Assembly (NCBI GenBank): GCA_003254925.1
Contig: QANZ01005277.1
Coordinates: 1 to 64,000 of the forward strand
DNA: 64,000 nucleotides
Direction of reading: 5' to 3'
DNA from: Chamaecrista fasciculata
Taxonomy: Eukaryota > Streptophyta > Magnoliopsida > Fabales > Fabaceae
The translations under genes were made by a program, and so were the position numbers. Shown in pieces: positions 11,825 to 24,425 of the stretch. Positions within the stretch are counted from its first letter, which is position 1. Every line of letters starts with the position of its first letter. The notes beneath the pieces are model-generated. The model was given only the letters and a program-made list of their open reading frames with translations, ran no database searches and was not told the DNA's origin.

Positions 11825-11932
11825 TGATGAAGACTAAAATCACGCGTGCTTTTAAATTCATATATAGTAACATTGAAATTTGTAGTCTCAACTCTCAAAA
11901 TGTCTCCAAACACAAATTGCAAATACAAAGGA

Positions 11933-14567
11933 TATAGCTAACTCGTTTTGGTCAGTGAATTGCAAACTCAAGCGCATTAACATCAAAAGTAGAAGAAGAT
12001 AACGAACAATCAGAGACATTAACGTAAAATGAAACCAAAGACTTAATGATCCTAATAACTGAACTCGGGTCTGGCTTTGCGTTCCTCCAAACCGCTCCAT
12101 TCCTGCAATTCCAAATAGCATCAAGACCTACCAGAATAGTGAGCCAAGCTTCCGAGAAACGATCGTTGTTGTGCTTCCATCGTATGATCCAGCTAGTCAA
12201 CCAAGTGCGAAAACTACAACTTCTGGGATGATACCTGTAGGTGATTGGCAGCCCGAACCATACCGCCCTAGCAAAGCTACAAAGGAGGAAAGTATGTGAT
12301 ACCGAGTCATCAGTGGCCCCACACATAGGGTAAATAATCTCGCAGCGCAGATGGTGTCGATTCAAATTCGTGAAAGTAGGAATGGCATCATTGTAAATTT
12401 TCCAAACCGTCAGCAGAACCCTCATCGGAGCCTTCGTTCTCCAAAAATCTTTCCAAGGAAAGGAAGATGAGCGATTATTACCTTGACCCGAATGGTTACC
12501 CCGACTTAGCAGTTTAAAGCCATCAGCGGTGGTATACGACCTGGAGGTAACAGGTGTCCATAGAAGAGCATCTGGAATGTGTCTAACCGGTCCCGGAGTT
12601 CTTAGTAAATTCGCCGCTTGCTCCTCCGTACAGACCATAGAGATCTTCCCCACATCCCAAGAGTAAGATGAGTAATTAACAAGGTCACTCACTAGGGTTC
12701 CAGTAGGCGCCCCCTCAATCCTGCCATCCCAAAACGAGCTCCTGATGTCAACTCTGTCTTCCATACCCAACTTCCATATCACATGATCCGTGATCACATG
12801 GGAGCAATTCCTTACCCCCTTCCAGACAACCGAGCCTGAGCTCATAGGTTTGAAATCAAAATCAGTATGAGGGATGAGATACCTGTTTCTAACCCATGCG
12901 CCAACAACATAATACGAATTGTTGAGCATTCTCCACGTATGTTTTGCTAACAGAGCCTTGTTGACCAGACTTGTATCTCGAAACCCCAGGCCACCTTCAT
13001 GCTTCGGACTAAATAAAATTCTTTTATTGAGTAGATGACTTCTCATTTTGTCCCCTATGAAGCCCCAGAAGAAATTAGTCATGGTTCCATTGATAGCCTC
13101 TGTAACTCTCTTTGGTGCTTGAAAACAAGAGAGTTTGTAGACCGGGTCCGATTGCATAACCGACTTTATCAGGGTAACCCTACCAGCCTGAGATAGCATC
13201 TGACTCTTCCAACCTGCAAGCCTATTATTAATTTTCTGGAGCAGATCATCAAAATTTTGTTTTAGATCCTGTTTGTCATCCACGAAGACACCTAGATACT
13301 TACCCAGCTTATTCTTAGCTTCAACCCCGAACAAACGGCTAAGATCATCCTTCAAAGTCCTGGGAGTGTTGGGGCTAAGAACCATATTCGACTTCTGCAC
13401 ATTGATACTCAAAACAGCTTTTTCACAAAATACATTGAGCTCGGAGTTTAGAAAGCATGGGGAGTTGTTATCTGCTCTGAAGAAAAGGATCAAATCGTCG
13501 GCATAAAGGAGATGTGAAATCGGCGGGCTACTACAGGCAAATCTGATACCCTGAACCTTCCCCTCTCTTTCTGCGCCCGCCAATAAGCAAGAGAATACAT
13601 TCATACAGAGAATAAAGAGATATGGTGAGAGTGGGTCACCTTTAGGGGTGTACAACTCTGGCCCGGCCCGGCCTGAGGCTGTTCGGGCCGGGCCGGGTCC
13701 GGGTATAGTCTCTCTAGGCCCGGCCCGGCCCGGGTCCGGGTATAGTCTCTCTAGGCCCGGCCCGGCCCGGGGTACCCTCATTTTAAAAAAAAAAATTAAT
13801 ATTTTACTATACATATTTATATTTTATACTACTAAATATTTTTTTAATTGTAATAAATACATATCTATTATTATTTTTATCAATTGTATATTAAAAATAT
13901 ACATAAAATATATATTTAATCTTAATTAAATCAATTTTTTTTTAACAATTAAGTCAAATTAAATGTCTTCATTAATAAAAACATCATTAAATTGATCCAA
14001 AATTAATTGTTTTACCAATATATACAAGTTAAATTATATATAGAATGAATAAAAAAAAAATATTTTTTTAGCCCGGCCAAACCCGGTGACTCGGCCCGGC
14101 CCAGGTCTGTACGAGGCCGGGTCTCGGGCCGACCAGAAACCCGGCCCGGCCCGTGTACACCCCTAGTCACCTTGCCTAAGGCCCCTGCGAACACTAACAT
14201 CAACAGAGATTTGTCCGTTCAGCAGCAGAGAGAAGCTGGCAGAAGAGACACAATTCATGATGCATCTAATAAATGGTTCAGGGAAATCCATTCTTCTCAG
14301 AACCGCTTGCAGGAAACTCCAATCCGCCCGATCGTAAGGTTTAGCCAAGTCCATCTTTAGTGCACCCCAACAGGACTTACCTTTCTTTGTTTTATGAATG
14401 ACAGACATCGTTTCAGAAGCCAAAAAAATATTGTCTGAGATCAAGCGGCCTTTAATGAAGACATTTTGATAAGGGGAGATGATCTTGTCCATGAGATGTT
14501 GTAGACGATTCACCATCACTTTAGAAATAATCTTATAAATGGCATTGCATAATCCGCACATGCACAC
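11933..14567 (-). pseudogene. Non-LTR retrotransposon (LINE) reverse transcriptase, 5' truncated and interrupted
   Basis: The minus-strand reading starts at about 14550 with AIYKIISKVMVNRLQ. It continues through SPYQNVFIKGRLISDNI and ALKMDLAKPYDRADW to RRGLRQGD, and is then broken by a MITE (13643-14165). It resumes as PLSPYLFILCMNVFSCLL, with the catalytic SHLLYADD motif, KYLGVFVDD and LAGWKSQMLSQAGRVTLIKS. It ends in a zinc-knuckle-like zf-RVT region (FWRTKAPMRVLLTVWK, then LRCEIIYPMCGATDDSVSHTFLLCSF) and a stop near 11952. The endonuclease and the 5' part of the RT are missing, and the RNase H region is not evident. The frame is open over most of its length, which suggests fairly recent insertion. 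No clear poly(A) tract or target duplication was found. Confidence 0.9.
13643..14165. mobile_element. hAT-type MITE inserted in the LINE RT, 523 bp
   Basis: The termini are the perfect inverted repeat TAGGGGTGTACA ... TGTACACCCCTA. The flanking 8-bp target duplication GTCACCTT occurs at 13635-13642 and 14166-14173. Both subterminal regions are GC-rich with repeated cccggcccggcc/gggccgggccggg words. The core is very AT-rich. Removing the element plus one copy of the duplication would rejoin the LINE frame exactly at the GD-PLSP motif, which confirms both boundaries. Confidence 0.92.
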
Positions 14568-17500
14568 ACATTATAGCACTTATTATAAAGCCTAGAGTAT
14601 TTTTCCCTCTTTTCTGTGTGTTAAACAAATTAACTAGCTACGCACACAGATTCTCATGGATTAACGAACAAGATCTAACTCTCATATGACCAAAGCTAAC
14701 GTTGACAACCTTAATTATATATCTAATGGAAAGACACGGAGTTAACTTATTGAAAGATTTGTTCAATTAGTCGGCGAGATCTTTATAAATTTGTACCTTT
14801 TTTTTTCTCTCTTTTGACTAGCTTTCTGTGATGATTATAAGTCACAAACACACAAACATATTAAAATATATGTGTAACAGACAACAAGAGGCAACATTCT
14901 CCGGGAAACCTTCAATTCATTCGCATTTTGACACCTTAAAAATCTCCTTAAACCATGAACACACATATTGATATCTGTGTCCTCTTTTAGTTATATATAT
15001 AGCTATATATATACATCTAAATTATTTATATTACTTATTAGATTAATCTGTGGTTAACTAAACTCAAACGACAATTAGTAGTAGACAGAAGCATATATAT
15101 GGCAACTGCTACTGCTATTACATCCTAGCAAGCAGCTAGGGATGTAATGCACTGATAATTGTGGGGTCGTTTAATTTTGGAATTAATCAAAAGAATATAT
15201 TAATATAATAATGTCGCTCAAAAATCAAAATATATACGTACCAACACTCAAATTAAAATATACTTTATAACGTTAATGTCAATATAATATGCCCTATATT
15301 AAAAAAAGTTGTTCATAATGGGTTTTTGCACGGGTTCATCTGTCACTTGAATATAATATGATTAAAAGAGAATAATATTTCCAATAAAAAAATGAAAATC
15401 AATCCAGCAAACTCAATAAAAAGTATGCAACTAATAAGAATGAGAGAAAGCGATCTATAATAAGTTTTACGCTTCTAATGAATGAATTTTAAGGATTAAT
15501 GATTAATGATTGAGATTGATATAGTAGTGTTGGTGAGTTTAATCAATATTCAAATTGCAAAATGGAGAGAATGAGGAAAAGGGTTTTGAAATGACACCTC
15601 AAACTCAAAGATGTGAAATAATTAAATTGAACATATAGATCACGAATTAATGATTATATATATAGTACCCTTTAATTTATTTTTATTTATATTTCTTACT
15701 ATGAATTAATTATTGAATTTGGCTAGTGCTACTACCATTATAATGAATTCGATATATGGAAGAAAGCAACTTTTGTCCATTCCCACACACATGATATCTG
15801 AACCCCACCATCATCATCATTATCATAGTTGATTATAATAATTAAGAAAACTATCAAGTCTATATATATATATGCTTTAATTTCAACTTCACCTGATGAG
15901 TTTGACAATTAATGTCTTTGCCGCCACAAGATCTTAATTTCCCTTATATTCAACAAGTTGGTACCTTCAGATAATGTATATTATTCTCATCCTGATTATT
16001 TTTAACATGGCATTAATATTTGAGTGGTGCTTCACCTTTTATTATATACCTACAGTAAAACTCGTGATTTTACTACTCGTTGCTTTTATTTTTGAGAAAA
16101 CCTATTTTTCAATCTTTAAATTTATCTTAAAATTATAATTTACTTCCTGTATGTTAAAAATACACTTTTTTTTATTGATTTTCTTACAAATATGAACTAT
16201 TTATTTCTTAAAATATTATCTTTAAAGACTAAATAATTTAAACTTTTTTTTTTAAATTAAAGATTAAAAAGTATATTTTTAATATCAAGATACTAAATTG
16301 TAATTTTGAGATAAATTTAAATATTTTAAAGTAAATTTTCTCTTCATTTTATGTTTTAGAAAAAAATGGATTTTTTAAAGTAAGTGATGGAGATTAAGTG
16401 CCGACAACTGTGAGATAGAGACAATCTCTAGTGTTTGTTGCTCTATTTTTACTTTACAAGGTATAAAAAAAATAGATGGAATTTTGTCATTAGTCTTATT
16501 AAGTGCTACCTCCATTAAGAGTCCATGCAATTTGCCAATATAAGTATGTATTTTCAATAAAAGTAAATGCGTACGTTACCCTTAATTAATTTATTGATTA
16601 ATGATTACAAACCAAAATAAAGTTATTAAATATTGCAAATTAAAAGAGTCAAACTTGTGGTGAAGATTTATGAATGATTTCTTGACCTACTTTTCCTTGG
16701 ATTATATAGGTTCTACTATAATGCATGCCTTAATTGCATAAAGATTAAAGAGAGTCAAACTTATGGGTAATTAAGGGGTGAATTGGTATTTTAAAAAACT
16801 TTTTCAGATTCATCAAGAACAGTTCTTTAATAGGATTTCCAACAAAACACACAGTTAGGAAATAATAATTAAGGAGATGAGAGTTTAGGAAGATCACACC
16901 AGCATGTATAGTGGTTCACACCAAGTTTGCACCTGATGCTACGTACATCCACTCTTCAAGCACACAACAAGAGCGTTTTTATAATCTTTGGTTAACAAGT
17001 AAACAAGAGTTAACCCTTATCCCCAGAGATCACCACACTTGGTTTTATGGCTCAACAGTACAATAACACCTCAACACGCTCAATAGAAGCTCACTCAGCA
17101 ATTATCAAACCTATCCAACCTCAAACACAGAGGATCACCTACTAAAGTTTTACGCAGGGAGCTAAGAACAACCTTCTAAGGAGGTACACAGAAAAACAAC
17201 CCAGTAAACTGACTAGAAGCTTACTCAACTATTAACAACCTATCCAACCTCAACCACAGAGGATCACCACAAAGGTTTTACGCAGGAAGCTAAGTACAGC
17301 CTTTTAGGAAGTAAACTTTAAGAAGCTAGAAAAGATAATGATTTTTTCACAAAGAGAATAGTCACTAAGATTAATAGCACTAAGCTAAGAATGAAGAGAA
17401 GACAAATGAGAGTATTGAATGTTCAGCTCGACGTTATTTTCAATTCTTGGTCTGCTTCTTGTTTATATAGACTCTCAAGGAACTAGTCGTTAGGAACTAG

Positions 17501-19376
17501 AACTTCAACGGTCCAAATAATGCAACGATTCTTTTCTGAATATCAGAGCAAATAGTCTATCATGAAATCTTGATCATTCTTCACTTTGATCTTGCATTTA
17601 ACGTTTGATGGAGCTTTCCATGTTGTCTACTTCCTTAACGTCTCTTTTTTTGAGTCTGATCAGCACATAGCAGTTCAAAACTGACATCATAGTAGCTTTG
17701 ATCTTTTCAAGTAGGCTCAGAGTGATGGAAAGCAGAGCAACAACCATTTTTCCTTTTTGCACACTATTTCCTGCATCACACAGACTAGCAAAAAAGAGTT
17801 TCTTTGAAAGGAAATGAGTGGAGAATGCTTTTTAACCATAAAAGGAAAAAGCCTTAAAAGTTGGATAAAGTTGATTTGACATAATAAACAAGTAGCAACA
17901 TATCATATCAGATTAATGACCATATCATTTCTGACCAGGGACCATTTTTAAATATTTTGACATTATCAAAAACATAATTCCTTATTTAATTAGAAATTAA
18001 TTAATTAATTTACACGTAATTAATTAAAAATTCACTAATCAAAATTTAGTCCAACACTTATGATTAGGAGTGATGAATGCATACTTCTTGATCTAGTTTT
18101 GTACAAATAGCTTATACCCTATACTCTAGTGCCTTAATTGCTTAAAATGATTTAAACGTTTGATTAAAAGTCTAATGAATGATTTCTTGACCTAGTTTTC
18201 CTTAGATATATAGTTTCTCAATTCTATATATAATATTAAAGGTTCATTTCGGTCCTAAATGTATGGCCTAATGTTCATTTTTGTCCTTTAAGTTTCAAAA
18301 TGTTCAAATTGGTCCTAAATGTTGGCAAAATGTTTCATTTTGAACCAAACTATTGAATATGACTCATTTCAAGTTTAAACTTGACGAGTTTAGAGCTATT
18401 TATTGTTCTCAAATAGTACTTTCTCTATCTAGTTGGGGCCGTCAGCAAATGCAGTCAAATAGGTCCTAAAAGTAGAATGCTATCTCTCTCGTTTCAAATT
18501 CGAATGCGACGAATTCAGAGTTACGAGTTTCTCTTTAACAAGTCCTTTGAACTTCAAATGATAAATGAGATAAATAATACTAAATTCAATAATTTGGGAC
18601 CAAAATGAAACATTTTATCAACATTTAGGACCAAAATGACCATTTGACCTATATATAATATAAGAGCTGATAAACAAAGAGAAGAAAACGAAATAAAAAT
18701 GCAAGAAGAGAAGAAAAAGGAAGAGAGTAATACTTCTCATTTTTTCTCCATTTTGCTTAGATCCTTAGATTTTTTTTTTTCAGAGGGGATATTTTGAGAA
18801 TTTATATGTTGAAATAAAATGTAAAGTATCGTTTTTTTTAGTGCTTTTTTGTTTTTGGTGAAATAATTCAGAGGATTCGGGGACGTACACTATGTTGTGA
18901 GTATGAGCAATGATCATAAATTCATAATTCATAACTTTTGCATATGTAAAGTCTTTCAAATAATCAAGCTTATTTAAGTTGATATCTGTAATAAAAAATA
19001 TAAATAAATATAATTTGTTGCGTAATGATCATATATGTTAATTTCAAGTTTTCAACATAGAGTGTAAATATATAATGAATGGATTGAAGTAAAAGTAGAA
19101 ATCTCATTCAACCAAATTATGGTGAAAATAATATTCAATGACAAGCTTATTTTAAATTTTTAAATTATTATAAAAACAAAAATGATTAAGAAATAAATAT
19201 TTATTTTTAATTTTTTATTATATTTTAAATTAAGAAAAAGATTATGAAAATTTATTCAATTTTTATTAATTTTATCATTAAAATTTTATTTTTAATATAA
19301 TAAAACAGAAATAGTGAGATATTGTGGTAATTTATTTATTCTTTGACTTCTTTCAACTACTTTTTATTTTTCTTTA
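14568..19376. other. Gene-poor intergenic region with minor repeats
   Basis: No gene is recognised. 17086-17310 contains two imperfect direct copies (period 130 bp) of a segment with 'cctatccaacctcaa.cacagaggatcacc' and 'ttttacgcagg'. 18238-18650 is a dispersed repeat listed separately. 16380-16560 has a short frame without domain similarity. The rest is AT-rich. Confidence 0.5.
18238..18650. repeat. Dispersed 'ggtcctaaa' repeat, copy 2
   Basis: The left end (aggttcatttcggtcctaaatg) and right end (catttaggaccaaaatgacc...gacct) are inverted relative to each other. The interior carries 'tagttggggccgtcagcaaatg' and 'tttcaaattcgaatgcgacgaattcagag', which recur in the copies at 25237-25742 and 48686-49195. 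This looks like a non-autonomous inverted-repeat transposon family. There is no coding capacity. Confidence 0.6.
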
Positions 19377-19987
19377 GGCAAAAGACCTCTTAACGTTTAG
19401 AATCAGTTTCAATTATGCCTCCAACGTTTGTTTTATGTCAGCTATGCCCCTTACCTTTCAGTTATGCCCCCAAATGACTAAAAATATGATTTTCGACGAT
19501 TGTTTAATTTTTCGGCGACTATGTAATTTTTCAGCGGCTTGAATTTGACTATTTTCTGTCATTTGTTCGCAAAATGCAGGTCGCAGTTGAACTCAGGAGG
19601 TCAAAAAACCTTGAATTAAAAGTTTTCGTAGTCGTTGGGGCCGCCGTGTATCTCTTTGGAAAGTTCGCCGAAGAAGACAAACCTCGCCGGAAAAGCTCGG
19701 CGGCGGCGGCGGCGGTGCTTCTGCTGACGCGGTGGTGTTGCTGCTGCTGCTGACGGTGGTGATAGTGGTGAAGATGATGATGAATGAAAGACTTTGAGTT
19801 AAGAGACCAAAACGGAACTTTAAGCAATCTTGAGGGACAAAAATAGAACTTTGGGCAAAAAAAAAATTAAGGTTAGGGTATAATCGACAACAATGTGAAA
19901 CGTTAGGGGTATAACTGACACGAAATAAACCTTGAGGACATAACTGAAACTGGCCTCAAACATTAGGACACCCATTGGTCTTTTGCC
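19377..19987. mobile_element. Non-autonomous inverted-repeat element, Mutator-like, 611 bp
   Basis: It begins ggcaaaagacc and ends ggtcttttgcc. The arms are similar over roughly 100 bp ('cagtttcaattatg', 'tatgtcagctatgcccc' and their complements on the right). The flanking 9-mers (ttttcttta and tttttctta) match at 7 of 9 positions, compatible with a decayed 9-bp duplication but AT-rich. The GC-rich centre (about 19640-19760) has GGC and CTG triplet runs and a minus-strand frame (Ala, Gln and His runs) that may be a captured 5' gene fragment. I do not recognise it. Confidence 0.6.
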
Positions 19988-20595
19988 TTTTTCTTATATA
20001 CTTTGTATCAATATTTATTTTAGTATATAATTTTGAAAGTGGACTATCATAAATTCATAATTCCCCAAACACCCTTGGTAAGTTTATTAAATTAATGAAT
20101 TTATATGTGTATGAGCTGGAGATATATAAATTCTTCAGGCTGCACATAGATTTTTTTTTTTTTTGGGGGTTCAAATGTGCTTGTAAGATCAATTAAATTA
20201 ATATGTCATCTAATAAATAACTTTACGTACACTTGCAGATTCTAATTATGATTCCTTCTTTTTCTTTTAGCACTCCTCTTTTTTTTCTCTCCCCTGATCT
20301 CTTCAGCTTGTGGCAGGAAAAAAGAAAATGCTTTTTGGATTCCTTGATTATTACCAATACAAACCATGCTGATGTGAAAACCTCATTGGGTTACAATGAA
20401 TTATAATCATGACTTCTATTGTCATGATTCTTCTTTTGTGCATTTTAGTTCATATATTAAATGTTCAAATCAGGTACTATATGACTAATTTTAGCACAAA
20501 CCAACTAGTTTCAGTTTTGATTGATAGGGCAAAGAAAAGACACAAGATTCTAATAATTTATAAATAAAGTTTTAATGATAAAGAATTAATGTTAA
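19988..20595. other. Intergenic, nothing recognised
   Basis: AT-rich sequence between two inverted-repeat elements, with no coding or structural signal. Confidence 0.4.
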
Positions 20596-20604
20596 TTATT
20601 TATT

Positions 20605-22093
20605 GGGTAAATTACACAAAAGGGCTATGTGGTTTAGCCCATTTTCAGAGTTCATGTGGTTTAAAAAGTGTCAAATTGGGGCCTATGGTTTGTTCCATTA
20701 ACAAATAGGGTCCCAGATGATTTTTTTCATCTAAATTAACGAAGCTACGTTGGAATGAATTTCAAGGTGAACTATTTTATGATTTAAGCATTTTTTTTAA
20801 TTAAAACAAATTAAAAAAGGATTATTTTGCAATTTAAACCAAAATACAATAAGAGTCAAGCAACAAACACGATTGCCTTCTTTTGATCTTCATCTTTGAT
20901 TTCCTTCTTCTTCTAGGGTTTTTCTTTCGAATTTCATGCGAAAAGGAGAGAGTGCATCGCATGGGATCTTTGGTCGTCGATTTTCTTCGTAGCCTTGGGA
21001 ATATGAAAGACCTCGTTGGCCCGCTCAACGCTCTTATCGATTCCATTCTTTATGAACTCCACATCCTTGCGAATCGCATGAGTGAAGTGGCTAAAATTCC
21101 CCGCATCCCGCTTCTTGTTCTACCGGCTTCTCGATGACAACGACGACGTCGTTGTTCTGGTGGCCCGCGCTGACGGCATCACGGAGATGGGCGCCGACCA
21201 CGACGATGCTATCGTCGTCCCCATTAGCAAAGGGAAGGAAATAGAAATGGAGCTTCTAGTATGGGAAATTGAAATGGCTAATACTGATAATTGAAGAATG
21301 TAGCAAAATTAAATTGGTAGAAATTTGAAAAGCTTGGGTAGGTTTGATTAAGTGGAAAAAAATGCATAGATTTGTAGCTAGGAAGCATGGACACTTCATT
21401 TTGAGGGCGTGTCGCCGTGTCAGACACGTGTCAGTGTCCGACACCCGTACAACACCGACACGACACATATTCATAAATTTTAGAATATAAATCAATTTTT
21501 TATAACTTTAATAACATGATAGACAAAATAAAATAATAATAGATATGACATATATTATGAATAAAAATTATAATTTTTAAATTTTTCATTAAAAATTATG
21601 AATATTTAATTATTTTTATATATAAATATATGTCGTGTCATGTCGCGTAATCTTGAAAGTTTGGCGTGTCGTCGTGTCCGTGTCTGTGTCTGTGTCGTGT
21701 CTCGTGTCCGTATCAGTGTCCATGCTTCATAGATTTGTAGTGATAAATTTTGTGAATGGGCAGTGGGAGAATGATGAAGAACCCTAGAAGAAGAAGGAAA
21801 TGAAAGATCGAAGATATGGAAAGAACGCAATCTTGCTTTATTATTGCATTTTGGTTCAAATTGCAAAATAGTTTTTTTTTTAAGTTTGTTTTAATTAAAA
21901 AAACACTCAAATCACAAAACAGTTCACCTTGAAATTCATTATAATCTAACTCCGTTAATTTGGATGGAAAAAATCACCTGAGACCTTATTTGCTAATGGA
22001 GGAAAACAAATTTCCCAATTTGATACTTTTTAAACCACAAAGACCCTATCTGAAAATGGGTCAAACCACATGACCATTTTGTGTAATTTATCC
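20605..22093. mobile_element. Mutator-like element with ~320-bp TIRs and an internal gene fragment
   Basis: The left arm (20605-about 20925) and right arm (about 21778-22093) are imperfect inverted repeats along their full length. They begin GGGTAAATTACACAAAA and GGATAAATTACACAAAA and extend to 'ccttcttcttctagggtt'. The 9-bp flanks ttatttatt (20596-20604) and ttatttctt (22094-22102) match at 8 of 9 positions. Long TIRs with a 9-bp duplication are typical of Mutator. The interior has a GC-rich block (about 20940-21240) unlike the surroundings, consistent with Pack-MULE-type capture. The most protein-like reading is on the minus strand (FSHFTHAIRKDVEFIKNGID, then KSVERANEVFHIPKA), with a stop upstream. 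I cannot name the parent gene. There is no transposase. Confidence 0.82.
21378..21727. mobile_element. Nested ~350-bp inverted-repeat insertion inside the Mutator-like element
   Basis: The inverted termini GAAGCATGGACAC ... GTGTCCATGCTTC enclose a region rich in gtgtc/gacac words at both ends, with an AT-rich core. The sequence catagatttgtag is present immediately on both sides (21365-21377 and 21728-21740). This reads as a perfect 13-bp direct repeat made on insertion, or an 11-12 bp duplication plus chance identity. The superfamily is uncertain. The duplication is longer than the 8 bp of hAT. Confidence 0.78.
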
Positions 22094-22102
22094 TTATTTC
22101 TT

Positions 22103-22121
22103 AGATAGAAAAATATGAATA

Positions 22122-22156
<35 letters not shown>

Positions 22157-22602
22157 CAGCTAATATGAAAAAAAAAATTATAAATTATCTACTTGGTTTT
22201 GTGTGAAATCTGTAACTTGGATATTTCTTTTTCAAAAAATTCATTAATATATTAGTTAATATATGGGAAAAAAATAGCAATAGATAAAATGAAGTTTTCA
22301 AACAAATTAATGAAACTTCTGAACATTGCTCAGGTTTATAGATTTATCTTTAGATATAGAGATTAAATTTAATATCTAATTTATTTCAATTTTAGACACT
22401 GATAATCTATGATCTAGTCATATCTTAATAGTTATCTCACATGTACATAAATTTAGTTAAACTACTTCACAAGTAGCTCCACTAATTGTTTAATAGTAGT
22501 CCTCAACTAAACTTCTCTATGTAAAGGGTACATTTTTTCAAAAAAAATTATTAGACATTCTCTACTCTTTAATATTTATTCCTATTATCATGGGTTTGAT
22601 TA

Positions 22603-22637
<35 letters not shown>

Positions 22638-24417
22638 TTACAAGCTAAGCACTCAATCAAAGAGCACTCGTGATAAAATTAGTATTTAGCATATACTATT
22701 GTTGAATAAATAGCTTCTTAACATTGGTAAAAAAAAAATTATTCCAAATATTCTCAATGGTCGAACCATTTTTTGTGAAAAATACGTAAATAATTTGTTT
22801 CCTTTTTGTATCATAGGAGAAGCATCAATATTCCCAGGGATTAAAAGAAGCATTAGAAATTAACGAACTAGATATCCTGATTAAAATTATAATATCAAGT
22901 CATCAACATTAATGATATTTTTTTTTCTAAAAGCTAATGTATAATATTGTCTATTCAACAATATATTATTATTAAGGTATCAAAACCACTGAAAAATAAT
23001 TCTTTTTCTATATCCACGTATCATTTTTGAAAACAAATAATTCCCCACCCAAAAATGGTGGTAGTATAGTTGCTTTTATTTATTATTAATAAGAATGGAA
23101 TCAGCAAGACAAAAATTAGACACTATCCAGAAATAATGATAACTTAAAAAATGAAGCTTTAATTAATTTCTTCCATTATTATGTATGCGTGCCCTCAAAA
23201 TGTAAAAGACAAACTTAAAGAAGAAAAGATACAATGCTTAATTACCGGCAGGAATAATTCTTCCTTGGAACATCGGAAATTTGGATACTTTAAAATACCA
23301 AAAACAGTAGCTTGTGTTTTTTTTTTTGGGGGACTGAACTGTTGGGAATAATAATAATAAAAATAAAATAACATTTTTCCCTCGAAAATAACCAGAGAAA
23401 TAAGATGAAAAAAACACAATTATAACATAAGAGAAATTAACGTGAAAATACCAAACCGGAGAATAAAAAGACACCTCACATCACTCTACAACATGAGAAT
23501 AAAAAGACAAATACTAAATGAATCTCACACCACTCAATAATAAGAGAATGAAGAGACAAATAATAATACGAATCACACATCTCTCAAGAATAAGAGAATA
23601 AAGATGATGATACAAAGTCAAATACAAACTTAAAATATATGACTTAATTCTCGTAAAGACTTTTGATTTTTTTTAAAAGCTTGACATCTATTCCACCTTT
23701 TGATGTAAATTAATTTTCAAACAGTCGCTTGTGTTTGAATAAGAGTTAGTTGCAAATTGCCTCCCAAAACTGCAATTGCAGCCATAATATTATTGCAATC
23801 TATATAGCAATACCTGCAATCACGATTGATAAGCGTAACACTAATGTACCAATGACAACTAAGTCAGTTCGTTTAATTGATCTATCAAATTATAATTTGA
23901 TTGGATTACAATCTGATTGGATTATAATCAATCGGTGTTTGGATGAGTATTTGAAAAAGAAGATTTTTAAGATTTGAAATTATTTAAATAGGTATATAAT
24001 GATTGAGTTTGGTAGATAAAAGGGTATGAAAATTGATATATTGTATAGGGGTAAAATTGGAATAAAATATTACTTTTTGACTTTTTAGATTTTGTGAATA
24101 ATTTGAGTTGTTTAGATAAAAAAATTGAAAAATAGATTTTTGTTTTGTGAAGTTTTCTGCATTGGGATTTTAATGCACATGTTAAGATTTTTTCTGATTG
24201 GTTAATATAACATCTCATATCTTGAAATCTACGAAAATTCATTTGAAAAATAATTTTTAATGTTTGAAAACTCATTTGACCAATCAAAAGAAACATTAAC
24301 ATGTGCCCGGCACATGTTAGAAGGACCCTTTTTTTAAAAGCTCCAATTTGAAGTTTTTTCTAGATTATTTTGATAGATTATTCCACTTGATAATTATACA
24401 TACTATAATTACAATTA
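22103..24417. other. AT-rich intergenic region
   Basis: No gene is seen. (TA)n runs occur near 22125-22154 and 22608-22632. 24170-24310 contains an imperfect inverted repeat (gcacatgttaagattttttctgattggtt against aaccaat...ttaacatgtgc), a possible small MITE remnant. The minus-strand frame at 23967-24302 is low-complexity. Confidence 0.4.
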
Positions 24418-24425
24418 TCATATAT

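Noticed and set aside
12046..13929. Plus-strand frames over the LINE region
   Set aside because: They are shadows of the minus-strand reverse transcriptase and the GC-rich MITE ends.
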